The notes beneath the pieces are model-generated. The model was not told the origin of the DNA. It saw only the letters and a program-made list of their open reading frames with translations, and ran no database searches. 64,000 bases of DNA. Source: Candidatus Jettenia caeni (GTDB lineage: Bacteria > Planctomycetota > Brocadiia > Brocadiales > Brocadiaceae). Both the position numbers and the translations under genes were made by a program. The stretch lies in NCBI GenBank assembly GCA_000296795.1, contig BAFH01000003.1, positions 496,401 through 560,400 of the forward strand, read 5' to 3'. Positions 46,732 through 55,514 of the stretch are shown here, in pieces; position 1 is the stretch's first letter; every line of letters begins with the position of its first letter.

Positions 46732-46837
46732 GGGCAAAATAAATAGTGTTTAAAATTGAAAAAATTATAGAGAGGATAAAAATGGAAAGAAAAAATGGAT
46801 GCTTTTTAAATGATTTTGAGATATGGAATAGTAACAT
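46667..46837 (-). pseudogene. Truncated remnant of a riboswitch-controlled secreted protein
   Basis: From ATG 46837 the frame reads MLLFHISKSFKKHPFFLSI and continues as a signal-peptide-like stretch, similar to the MLLSHIQKVLNLPVFSLSI start of paralogues B and C. It keeps a GGAGG Shine-Dalgarno and its own riboswitch. After about 35 codons it runs into the duplicated segment upstream of riboswitch copy 2 and stops at 46667 (56 codons). It looks like the stump of a fourth family member whose body was lost when the duplicate was inserted. Confidence 0.7.
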
Positions 46838-46901
46838 ACCAGCACCTCCATATAGAATTGGGCCGCAACAAACACAGCGGCCTATGTGAAGTGCTGTATT
46901 C

Positions 46902-46990
46902 GCCCGGCAACCCTGCTACCATGTCCTTATGAAGGATTTAGGCCAGTGGCTTTGCGTCCCATCCTTTCGAATGGTTTGCCCTTATCAGGT
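46902..46990 (-). promoter_or_regulatory. Cyclic-di-GMP-I (GEMM-I) riboswitch, copy 3
   Basis: The aptamer core is the same as in copies 1 and 2, but the flanks are diverged, so it is an older copy. Downstream, GGCCGC/GCGGCC (46861-46882) makes a perfect stem, and CAGCACTTC (46896-46888) can pair with GGAGGTGCTG (46849-46840) over the Shine-Dalgarno, the same arrangement as in the other copies. It leads only into the truncated stub and then riboswitch copy 2. Confidence 0.92.
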
Positions 46991-47225
46991 TTCTAAAAAT
47001 TAATTTTATTATTTCAAAACATGTAAATTGTTCAATGCAAAATTAGCAGTTCATATACCAACAAATTATATAATTACTACAAAAATAGTAATATCAGATG
47101 TACTTAGTATTTACGATATTTTTTATCTTAAAATGAATATGATATGGAGCATGTCAAAAAATTTTTAAATGAACAAAAATGTATTTTATGGTACATGAAT
47201 GCACTTTAGTTATCCTGTTCTTAAA
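46991..47225. other. Spacer with no recognised features
   Basis: AT-rich spacer between riboswitch copy 3 and the end of the outer-membrane beta-barrel gene. It must hold the promoter of the riboswitch transcript, but no clear boxes were found. Confidence 0.4.
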
Positions 47226-48614
47226 TTAAAAATTTAATCCGGCGCTTAGAGATATTGTATTTTTCGTGAGGTCACCCAAATTAATAGTATTATCTCTGCG
47301 GTTATAGCCATAATCAAATTCAGCAAACCACCAATCTTGAGGATTGTATATTATATTCAAGTTAGCGCTAATGCCATTAACCTCTTCAACAATGCCCAAT
47401 GCATCGTTGCGTTCAAAAAATTCGAGATTGAAATAATTAACTTCAACGGATGCCTCAAATCGATCAAGTTCCCAGGTATATCTTAGTCCAATAGCAGTAA
47501 AAAAATAGGAATTATTATCGGTAGAACGCTGTTCTTTTACACTTCTCTCCGCAAATACCTCAATTGATGAAACTGGAGTAACAAAGTATCGATTTCCTAA
47601 GATAGTCTCGAATCCTTCAAAATTTTCAAGAGTACTGTGGTTTCCATAGTTACTGGTCCTATAATGAGTTTTTAAATATAATTCATTTTTTGGAGTGATT
47701 TTCCACTCTATATCAAAAGGAATATTTTTCTTTATACTATCCCTGTTTGGGCTTGAATCGTATCGCACAATACTATAAAGAAATCCAGAAGAAATCTTAA
47801 TTGGCAAAAAAGGATATTGGTACTCAACAATTGCACTTAGAGTATCAACATTCGAATCGGAATCTTCAAACTCCTCTTCTTGATAACTCACATCACGGTT
47901 GGTATAATGAATCGAGAAATCGAGATTAGGAAAAAAAACAGGAAAATCAAGATCAAAACTTGCGGTGTTCGTTATAATAGTTCTTCGGTCTACAAAGACA
48001 TTAGGTCCTTGATCTTCAATTGGAATCTCATCATCAATAATAGCTCCAAAAAATCTTCTCTGTACCCCAGGGGGAATCACACTTCTTTTTATCCTGTCAC
48101 TGAAACTGAGTTTGAAATCATTAGCAAAGTTGAAATCTATGGCTCCTTCTAATGATTGATTAACATGGTTGTTGTCTTGTATACGCATATACTCATAAAT
48201 TGCGGCGTTGTAATCGAGGTGAACAAGTGAATAATCAGAAAGAGGTGATAAAAGTCCTATATTAAACTGGTGAAGAGTGTAAAAATCCGCTGTCTCATCT
48301 TCTGAAGTGTTGAATACATTGTCATCATAAGTTTCAATTAGCTCATATGATGGTTTTATTTCGAGCGTACCTATATGCAAGTTATTATAAAGCATATCGA
48401 TTTCTTCCATAATATGGAAACCCGGCTGGTCCGGAAGTCCATCTATTTCGAGATTTTGAGAGAGCGCCTCTTCGCATAATGCGCAAGAAGGTCTAAAAAA
48501 TATAAAAAAGATCATCAGAAAAACAATGCTCAATAAAACAAATTGCCTACAATAGTTAGTTTTCATGAATAATATAAGTATTTTTTTATTGATTATAGAG
48601 ATGCAATTTTCCAT
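47226..48614 (-). CDS. Outer-membrane beta-barrel protein
   Basis: Up to 462 residues; an internal ATG at 48566 gives a cleaner signal peptide (MKTNYCRQFVLLSIVFLMIFF) and may be the true start, as neither has a Shine-Dalgarno. After a periplasmic lead (about 50-85) come alternating amphipathic strands rich in Tyr, Phe and Asp, and the protein ends in Phe (SLSAGLNF), typical of barrel insertion signals. It resembles barrels found in EPS loci of Gram-negatives. It may export or anchor the polysaccharide; specificity is unknown. Confidence 0.8.
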   Translation of the reverse strand: MENCISIINKKILILFMKTNYCRQFVLLSIVFLMIFFIFFRPSCALCEEALSQNLEIDGLPDQPGFHIMEEIDMLYNNLHIGTLEIKPSYELIETYDDNVFNTSEDETADFYTLHQFNIGLLSPLSDYSLVHLDYNAAIYEYMRIQDNNHVNQSLEGAIDFNFANDFKLSFSDRIKRSVIPPGVQRRFFGAIIDDEIPIEDQGPNVFVDRRTIITNTASFDLDFPVFFPNLDFSIHYTNRDVSYQEEEFEDSDSNVDTLSAIVEYQYPFLPIKISSGFLYSIVRYDSSPNRDSIKKNIPFDIEWKITPKNELYLKTHYRTSNYGNHSTLENFEGFETILGNRYFVTPVSSIEVFAERSVKEQRSTDNNSYFFTAIGLRYTWELDRFEASVEVNYFNLEFFERNDALGIVEEVNGISANLNIIYNPQDWWFAEFDYGYNRRDNTINLGDLTKNTISLSAGLNF

Positions 48615-48820
48615 TTTATCTGAGGATTCTATTCTAAACAGGAAAGATTTTCAAATATAATCTGGAAAATTATTTAGAGGGGGAATTAAAGAAATGAATT
48701 TTCTTGTATAAAGATTAAAGATATCGGTAGAATCGGAGAGGGGAAAATATAAAAATACCTAAGGGGATATAAAAAACTTCTCCATGAAAATTTACAGTAT
48801 AAAAAATTAGGAAAAAGAAC

Positions 48821-48919
48821 ATGGAATTAGCATATTTTATTATTAGTGTAGTATCATTGATTGTAGTTTGTCTTCTATTTTATGGAAAATATCTTTTCAA
48901 GCGTAAGAGAAAAAAATGA
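48821..48919 (+). CDS. Small single-pass membrane peptide, coupled to next gene
   Basis: 32 residues: MELAYFIISVVSLIVVCLLF, then a basic tail ending KRKRKK. One membrane helix with a strongly positive cytoplasmic end. AGGA is 8 nt before ATG, and its TGA overlaps the ATG of the thioredoxin-NHL gene (ATGA), indicating translational coupling. Not recognised as a named family; it could be a leader peptide or a true small protein. Confidence 0.5.
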   Translation: MELAYFIISVVSLIVVCLLFYGKYLFKRKRKK

Positions 48920-50925
48920 CTATAAGAAAGATACGATTTTGTGCGTGGTTTTTTTTCCGAACTACGATATTCTTTATCTTAATGTTTACCTTTTTTTATC
49001 CTGGAGGATTATCTGTGGCATCGGCACAGAGAAAAAAGATTCCTGCTCCTGAATTGACAGGCGGTACCGCCTGGCTTAATGTCGCAAGGCCACTTACCCT
49101 TGCTGATGTAAAGGGAAAGGTTGTACTCCTTGATTTTTGGACATATTGTTGTATTAACTGTATGCATATTATTCCAGATCTCAAAAAATTAGAGACAAAG
49201 TACCCAAATGAATTCGTGGTTATAGGAGTACATTCTGCAAAGTTTAAAAACGAACGGGAATCAGAGAATATCCGGCAGGCCATTCTCCGATATGAAATTG
49301 AGCATCCTGTAGTTAATGATAGCAATTTTGCAATTTGGCAGGCCTACGGAGCCAAAGCATGGCCTACGCTTGTATTAATCGACCCTGAGGGAAATGTGGT
49401 TGGGAGAGATACAGGAGAAGGGCATTATGATGTCCTGGATAAAATAATTGGGGATGTAATCTCTGAGTATCGTTCTAAAAATCTTCTGAGCGAAAAACCC
49501 TTACCTATTTTATTAGAAAAAGGCAAAAAGGGTCCAAGTCTTTTTTCCTTTCCGGGTAAGGTGTTAGCGGATGAGATATCAAATCGCTTATTTATTGCTG
49601 ATTCCAATCATAATCGAATTGTTATTGCTACCTTAGATGGCAAAGTTCTTGATGTTGTTGGTAATGGTAAAATAGGCAAGGATGATGGTACCTTTACAGA
49701 AGCCAGCTTTAATCATCCGCAAGGGATGGCATTCCACCGTGATTATTTATATGTAGCAGATACCGAAAACCATCTTATTCGCAAACTAGACTTAAAGACA
49801 AAAACGGTTAAGACAATTGCCGGTACCGGTAAACAGGCAAATTTCATGGCTGCTGGTGGAATGGGTACATCATCTCCTCTTAATTCACCCTGGGATCTGG
49901 TCTTTTTAAAAGGGCAGTTATATATAGCCATGGCTGGGGCTCACCAGATATGGAAGATGAATTTGGAGACTACGGTTTTTGAGCCTTATGCTGGTAGTGG
50001 CAGAGAGGGTTGCATCGACGGTCCATTAGATACGTGTGCTCTGGCGCAACCCAGTGGCATTACCATCGCTGATAAAAAGCTTTATTTTGCCGACAGCGAG
50101 GTAAGTGCTGTTCGTTATGTAGATATGGAAAAAAAGGAGGTAAAGACGGTTATTGGACGAGATCTTTTTGTTTTTGGGGATGTGGATGGTCAAGGTGAGG
50201 AGGTACGTTTACAGCACCCCCTTGGTGTATGGAATTATAATGGACTTATTTATATTGCTGATACTTATAATCATAAAATTAAGGTATTAAACCCGCTGGA
50301 CAAGACATGCCGGACAATCTTAGGAAGTGGACAGTTCGGTCACGATGATGGTAAAGATGCTCAGTTTTATGAACCTGGTGGTCTCAGCATTGCTAATAAT
50401 AAATTGTACATTGCTGATACTAATAATCATGCTATCCGGGTAATGGATATAAGGACAAAAGAAGTGAATACTCTACAAGTTACGGGATTAAAGGTAGAAG
50501 TCTCAGAGAGCAAACCACTCACGATTACATTACCTTTTGCAAAGGTATTAGAATTACCGTTAAAAACCCTGAAAGCAGAATCCTGCATACAGTTAACATT
50601 AAACATCGACCTTCCTAAAGGGTATCATTTGAATCCTAATGTCCTATTAGTATATAGTATTGAAGCGGGAAATGGTGTTCAGGTAGAGCAGGGTAGCCAG
50701 GAGATAAGACTTGAAAAACCTGTATTACCTATAAAAACATCTTTTAAAACTGAGACTGAGATACAAATTACCGATTTAAAAATTTCTGCAGGTTTTTACT
50801 ATTGCAGAGAAGATAATCAGGGAGCATGTTATGCTGATGCAGTGATCTGGCATTATCCACTCAAAATTGATAAAGATTCTGGCGATAGTGTGGTAACAGT
50901 AAATTATTCAGCAGTCTTACCCTAG
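48916..50925 (+). CDS. Exported thioredoxin-fold NHL-repeat protein (NHLRC2-like)
   Basis: 669 residues. Signal peptide or anchor (about 12-37), a TlpA/thioredoxin domain (about 45-185) with WTYCCINCMH containing the CxxC redox pair and the cis-Pro segment AWPTLVLID, then a six-bladed NHL beta-propeller (about 210-500: NRLFIADSNHNRIVI, DYLYVADTENHLIRKL, GLIYIADTYNHKIKVL, KLYIADTNNHAIRVM) and a C-terminal beta domain. This matches the NHLRC2 architecture. Likely periplasmic; substrate unknown. Convergent with the ABC exporter pair downstream. Confidence 0.92.
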   Translation: MTIRKIRFCAWFFFRTTIFFILMFTFFYPGGLSVASAQRKKIPAPELTGGTAWLNVARPLTLADVKGKVVLLDFWTYCCINCMHIIPDLKKLETKYPNEFVVIGVHSAKFKNERESENIRQAILRYEIEHPVVNDSNFAIWQAYGAKAWPTLVLIDPEGNVVGRDTGEGHYDVLDKIIGDVISEYRSKNLLSEKPLPILLEKGKKGPSLFSFPGKVLADEISNRLFIADSNHNRIVIATLDGKVLDVVGNGKIGKDDGTFTEASFNHPQGMAFHRDYLYVADTENHLIRKLDLKTKTVKTIAGTGKQANFMAAGGMGTSSPLNSPWDLVFLKGQLYIAMAGAHQIWKMNLETTVFEPYAGSGREGCIDGPLDTCALAQPSGITIADKKLYFADSEVSAVRYVDMEKKEVKTVIGRDLFVFGDVDGQGEEVRLQHPLGVWNYNGLIYIADTYNHKIKVLNPLDKTCRTILGSGQFGHDDGKDAQFYEPGGLSIANNKLYIADTNNHAIRVMDIRTKEVNTLQVTGLKVEVSESKPLTITLPFAKVLELPLKTLKAESCIQLTLNIDLPKGYHLNPNVLLVYSIEAGNGVQVEQGSQEIRLEKPVLPIKTSFKTETEIQITDLKISAGFYYCREDNQGACYADAVIWHYPLKIDKDSGDSVVTVNYSAVLP

Positions 50926-50990
50926 TATTCCTTATTAGGATATAAACTGTATCCTTGCATATATTTTGAAAATTTGCAGGGGTGTAACAA

Positions 50991-52799
50991 TTATGCATGG
51001 CTCATCAACTCTTCTCTCTTGTATATTTTGTATAATTGGCTATAGAGACCACCAAGTCGGAGTAGTTCTTCATGACTCCCTTCTTCTGCTTTTTCTCCTT
51101 TGTTTATTACGATGATCTTATCGCAGTGAAGGATAGTAGAGAGCCGGTGTGCGATGAAGATGGATGTTCTGCTTTGAGAAATTTTCTGAATAGCGTTTTG
51201 GATTAATATCTCTGATATGGGGTCCATGCTTGATGTTGCCTCATCAAAGATTAATACCCGTGGGTCGTAGATTATGATTCTGGAAAGAGAGATAAATTGG
51301 CGTTCACCTACGGAGAGATTTGCGCCTCGCTCCAGGATTTCCATATCGAGCTCCTTTGGCATCCGTTTTATAAACGGCATCAATCCCAATTCCTCGATGG
51401 TGCCTAATATCTCAGAGTCTGATATGGGTTTAAATAAAGTAATATTGTCTCGTAACGTACCTGCAAATAAAAAGACATCTTGACTTACTAATCCAATAAC
51501 GTGCCGTAATCCAATTTTTTCTAATTTTCGTATATCAATCTGATCCAGACAGATTATACCCTTTTGGATCTCATAAAGCCGTGTTAATACATTTACAATA
51601 GATGTTTTTCCACTACCCGTTACACCTACCAAAGCGGCAGATTGACCTGGTTCTATTTGAAATGAGATATCCTTTAATACATAACTATGACCATTATAGC
51701 TAAACCAAACATGGTCAAATTTTATTGCTCCTTTGAAGTCACTTTTGGAAATTTCTCTGCTGGGATTCGGGATGATGTAATCGGCCTCAGATGGTTCTTT
51801 CATAAGAGAAAAGATGCGCTCCAGTGATGCCATAGCACCTTGAAAGATATTATACTTTTCCACGATATCCCTGATTGGTTCGAATAAGCTGTGAATATAT
51901 GAGAGAAATGCTACCAATACTCCCAAAGTGAGAAGATTATTTGCATATCGTATAGCGCCGTACCAGAGGATTAGACCAACAGTTAATGCACTCACGATAT
52001 TAATCGAGGGTTGAAATACAGCAAAATAACGAATGTATTTAACTTGTTCTTTCAAATAGTCATTGTTGATCTCATTAAATTTATCATAATTCTTTTTCTC
52101 CCGGTTAAAGAGCTGGATAACCTTCATCCCGGTAAGATTTTCATTGAGATAGGCATTGATACGTGCCAACTTGCGCCGGATTTCTCGAAATGAATTTTTC
52201 ATACGGGTGCCAAACCAGAGGGCGATTATGATAATAACAGGGAGAAGGGCGAGTGTGATAAGTGCAAGTTCCGGTTTTAACATAAACATGGCCACAAAGA
52301 TACCGATGATGATGCAAATATCCGCAATTACCACAATAACACCAGCCGAAAAGAGTTCTCCAACGGCTGCAATATCATTCGTTAAACGTGTAATGGTCCT
52401 TCCAACAGGATTTTTATCGAAAAAAGAAATAGGAAGTGATTGGACATGGTTAAAAAGTTCCATGCGCATATCGAGCATAACCTTTTGTCCAATGGCTTGG
52501 ATATTATAACTCTGCGCTATTACCAGGAGTAATCGCACTGTTTCAATTCCTAGCAAGGCTAATGCTAGCTTGTATAGTAATAATGTGTCTCCTTTGTTTA
52601 TACCATTATCAATGGCATATCCAAAAAGATAAGGGCCTAGCAAAAATAAGACAGTGGTAATCATCACCATAAGAACGGATAAAATGCCGGATACCTTATA
52701 ACGCAGAATATAAGATAATAACTGTCGTATAACCGTTCTCTCGTATAATTTACCCGATAAAATATCTTCACTAAAAAACTCTTCTTTTTTCATAACCAT
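50991..52799 (-). CDS. ABC exporter half-transporter (second subunit of heterodimer)
   Basis: 602 residues: six-helix exporter domain (about 30-330) and ATPase domain. Walker A is GVTGSGKTS, Walker B VLIFDEATSSMD keeps the catalytic Glu, and the switch is AHRLS, but the signature reads LSVGERQ instead of LSGGQ. Encoded 62 bp after a similar half-transporter whose own Walker B is degenerate. In the heterodimer the non-canonical signature and the degenerate Walker B meet in the same ATP site, as in TM287/288-type exporters. Cargo unknown (lipid, drug or peptide). Confidence 0.9.
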   Translation of the reverse strand: MVMKKEEFFSEDILSGKLYERTVIRQLLSYILRYKVSGILSVLMVMITTVLFLLGPYLFGYAIDNGINKGDTLLLYKLALALLGIETVRLLLVIAQSYNIQAIGQKVMLDMRMELFNHVQSLPISFFDKNPVGRTITRLTNDIAAVGELFSAGVIVVIADICIIIGIFVAMFMLKPELALITLALLPVIIIIALWFGTRMKNSFREIRRKLARINAYLNENLTGMKVIQLFNREKKNYDKFNEINNDYLKEQVKYIRYFAVFQPSINIVSALTVGLILWYGAIRYANNLLTLGVLVAFLSYIHSLFEPIRDIVEKYNIFQGAMASLERIFSLMKEPSEADYIIPNPSREISKSDFKGAIKFDHVWFSYNGHSYVLKDISFQIEPGQSAALVGVTGSGKTSIVNVLTRLYEIQKGIICLDQIDIRKLEKIGLRHVIGLVSQDVFLFAGTLRDNITLFKPISDSEILGTIEELGLMPFIKRMPKELDMEILERGANLSVGERQFISLSRIIIYDPRVLIFDEATSSMDPISEILIQNAIQKISQSRTSIFIAHRLSTILHCDKIIVINKGEKAEEGSHEELLRLGGLYSQLYKIYKREELMSHA

Positions 52800-52861
52800 G
52801 GTTTTACCACAAAGATGTTGAGAACACAGAGAAAGATTCTTCTTCTAGACCTGAGATGAAC

Positions 52862-54628
52862 CTATTGGATTAATTTTTCTTCCAACGCTTCTTTGCTGTA
52901 TAAGGAGGTATATAAACCGTTGATTTTAATAAGTTGCTCATGTGTTCCCTTTTCGACTATCATACCATTTTCCATAACTACAATCATATCAAAGTTTCTG
53001 ATAGCAGGGAGTCTGTGCGTTACGACCAGGAGGGTTTTACCAGCAAAATATTTTTGTATATTTTTCAGTATTGCACCCTCTACTCGCGCATCCACGGCGG
53101 AAAGGCAATCATCGAGTATGATAATATCCGGATGCATAGCCAATGCACGGGCAATGGTAATACGTTGCTTTTGTCCACCTGATAGGTTAACCCCGCGTTC
53201 ACCCAAATAGCTGTCAAATTGGTTCGGGAGTTGCTGAATTTCTTTCTCAATCACTGCCATTTGAGCAATTTTTTGAGCACTATAGGAAATGCTTTTCTCA
53301 TCCTCTACACCAAATAATATGTTATCCACAACTCTTTCCGAAAAAAGGAATGTATCTTGTGGAACGAAGCCGATAATTTTCCGCAAGGCCTTAATATGTA
53401 TCGTATTGATATCCATACCGCCGATAAAAAGACTTTTATCCGGTACCGGGATTATACGGGGAATCAGGTTTACCAATGTCGATTTTCCACTCCCTATTGG
53501 TCCCACAATAGCGATTCTTTGTCCCGCAGGAATTTTCAGGTTTACACCCTTGAGAATCCATTCCTTGTTACTATCATATTGAATATGGATATCCCTAAAT
53601 TCGATTTCGCCATGAGGTATGTATGTTACATTATTTTTTGAAATAATTTCAGGCTTTTCATTCATTACCTCATCAATACGCTTCATAGAGGCGTTTCCAC
53701 GCTGCAAGAGGGATAGACTCCATCCAACGGCGGTCATGGGCCAGACCATCATTGAGATATAACGCTGGAAGGCAACCAGAGTACCCAGGGTAATAACTCC
53801 TTCAATAACCATCCTCCCACCGATGAGAAGTAAAATAATAACACCCATATAGGTTGTATATTCGAATACCGGCCCCAGGAGAGACTGAGGAATAGCGAGC
53901 TTAAGGTTTTTCTTCATAAAATTCTTACCTAGTTTCAAGAGGGTTTTTTCTTCCTGTTGAGACATATTAAAGGATTTTACAATACGGATACCTGATATGT
54001 TCTCTTGCACCTTTTCACTAATTCTCGAAAACTGTTCCTGGACACTCCGAAATCGTTTATCGATAACATCCTTAATTTTATATGCAATGAAGGGTATTAA
54101 TGGCATTAATAAAAATGTATAGAAAGATAATTTGGGAGACAAATACAGAATAATCGGTGGTATTACAAAAAAATAAAATATTGCATCCAGCCCTACCAAT
54201 AATCCGGGGCCTACAGCCATACGAACGGCGCTCATGTCATTCGTAGCCCTTGACATAAGATCACCTGTTTTATATTTTTGGAAAAATTTTTCGGAAAGTG
54301 TTTCGATATGCCCAAAGAAGGCCATGCGGAGATCGTAATCACAACGAAAGGATGTTCCAATAAAATACATTCTCCAGACATACCGACATATTCCCTGAAA
54401 GAAGCTCAACAGGATGTATAAGGCGGAAAGGATTACAATCTTTGTAAGACTTACCTCTTTAGAAAGGATATCAAGTGCCTTTTTTATAATAAGTGGCGGG
54501 AAGATGTTAATTATATCTACAGCGATAAGCGATAGAGTTCCTATAATAAAATAGCGTTTATACTTTTTTACAAACACCCTATAGATAAGGTTCTTTTCCC
54601 AAAATTCCCGAAACTTCTTTATCAGCAT
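52862..54628 (-). CDS. ABC exporter half-transporter (first subunit of heterodimer)
   Basis: 588 residues from ATG 54628; an upstream TTG at 54658 is possible. Six membrane helices, then Walker A GPIGSGKST, a canonical signature LSGGQKQR, and Walker B IIILDDCLSAVD, where Asp replaces the catalytic Glu; the switch is THRLP. It forms an asymmetric pair with the gene downstream. LmrCD/TM287-like subunits have this pattern. Confidence 0.9.
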   Translation of the reverse strand: MLIKKFREFWEKNLIYRVFVKKYKRYFIIGTLSLIAVDIINIFPPLIIKKALDILSKEVSLTKIVILSALYILLSFFQGICRYVWRMYFIGTSFRCDYDLRMAFFGHIETLSEKFFQKYKTGDLMSRATNDMSAVRMAVGPGLLVGLDAIFYFFVIPPIILYLSPKLSFYTFLLMPLIPFIAYKIKDVIDKRFRSVQEQFSRISEKVQENISGIRIVKSFNMSQQEEKTLLKLGKNFMKKNLKLAIPQSLLGPVFEYTTYMGVIILLLIGGRMVIEGVITLGTLVAFQRYISMMVWPMTAVGWSLSLLQRGNASMKRIDEVMNEKPEIISKNNVTYIPHGEIEFRDIHIQYDSNKEWILKGVNLKIPAGQRIAIVGPIGSGKSTLVNLIPRIIPVPDKSLFIGGMDINTIHIKALRKIIGFVPQDTFLFSERVVDNILFGVEDEKSISYSAQKIAQMAVIEKEIQQLPNQFDSYLGERGVNLSGGQKQRITIARALAMHPDIIILDDCLSAVDARVEGAILKNIQKYFAGKTLLVVTHRLPAIRNFDMIVVMENGMIVEKGTHEQLIKINGLYTSLYSKEALEEKLIQ

Positions 54629-54773
54629 ATTGGATTGATAGTCTTTTAGAAAACACAAAAATTCTAAAATTATCTCTGTATTTTTATGAATTTATTTATA
54701 AAATATTTACATTATCATATATATCCTGAATTGTATATAATTAATTATTAAATAAAAAACCAGGAGTATTTAG

Positions 54774-55514
54774 ATGAAAAAAAATATGTTAAGAGAAACG
54801 GTTTATGCTTTTAATAATACCGATATTGTTGCCACCTATGATTTTGATATGGATGTGTGGCATCCTAATCGTACAAAAATGGCGTTGGTTGTATGTGAGA
54901 TACTGCCTTTTTATACGAACGATAATTTGAGGATATTAGACCTTGGTGTAGGAACGGGTTATCTTACTCACAAGATTATTGAAACATTTCCCAATGCAAG
55001 GGTTGTTGCGGTAGATGCTGCTGAACTTATGATAGAGAAGGCTAAATTAAGGCTAAAAGATCACCTCAAACAAATAACGTTTCAAACCTCTACTTTTCAG
55101 GAGTTGCCAGATAAAGAAGCTACTCTTTCTCCTCTGGATGTTGTAGTCTCCTCTTTTGCTCTTCATCATTTATATAAAGAAGAAAAACTTATACTATTCA
55201 AGTATATACATTCAATATTAAAACCAAATGGCTGGTTTATAAATTGTGACATCTTTAAGGCAACTGATACGGTACTTGAAGATCGATTCCGGTATTTACA
55301 CCGTTTGGGAATACAACAAAGGATAAAAAGGATTAAACATCAAGAGAAGTCTATTGATCAAATCTCTTCAGAATTGATAGAAAAGGAGAAAAAGGACGGA
55401 GACCATCCTTTATTTCTTATGGAGGACATGGAGCTTCTGAAAAAGGCTGGATTTCGTACAACAGAGTGCTTCTGGAAAGAATACCGGGAAGCAGTGTATG
55501 GTGGTATAAAATGA
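54774..55514 (+). CDS. Class I SAM-dependent methyltransferase
   Basis: 246 residues. Motif I ILDLGVGTGYLTHKI (about 59-73), acidic end of strand 2 VVAVDAAELMIEKAK, and VVVSSFALHHLY, typical of ubiquinone/trans-aconitate-type small-molecule methyltransferases. The substrate cannot be told. A good Shine-Dalgarno (AGGAG) precedes ATG. Its stop overlaps the start of the ABC-F gene (ATGA). Confidence 0.88.
   Translation: MKKNMLRETVYAFNNTDIVATYDFDMDVWHPNRTKMALVVCEILPFYTNDNLRILDLGVGTGYLTHKIIETFPNARVVAVDAAELMIEKAKLRLKDHLKQITFQTSTFQELPDKEATLSPLDVVVSSFALHHLYKEEKLILFKYIHSILKPNGWFINCDIFKATDTVLEDRFRYLHRLGIQQRIKRIKHQEKSIDQISSELIEKEKKDGDHPLFLMEDMELLKKAGFRTTECFWKEYREAVYGGIK

Noticed and set aside
46667-46837. 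Stub frame as a new secreted peptide gene
   Set aside because: Its second half is the duplicated spacer before riboswitch copy 2 and it stops there; a broken gene is the simpler reading, although expression is not excluded.
55466-55510. Longer N-terminus of the ABC-F protein
   Set aside because: The extra 15 residues lie inside the methyltransferase gene; ATG at 55511 forms a normal ATGA overlap and begins the family's usual sequence.
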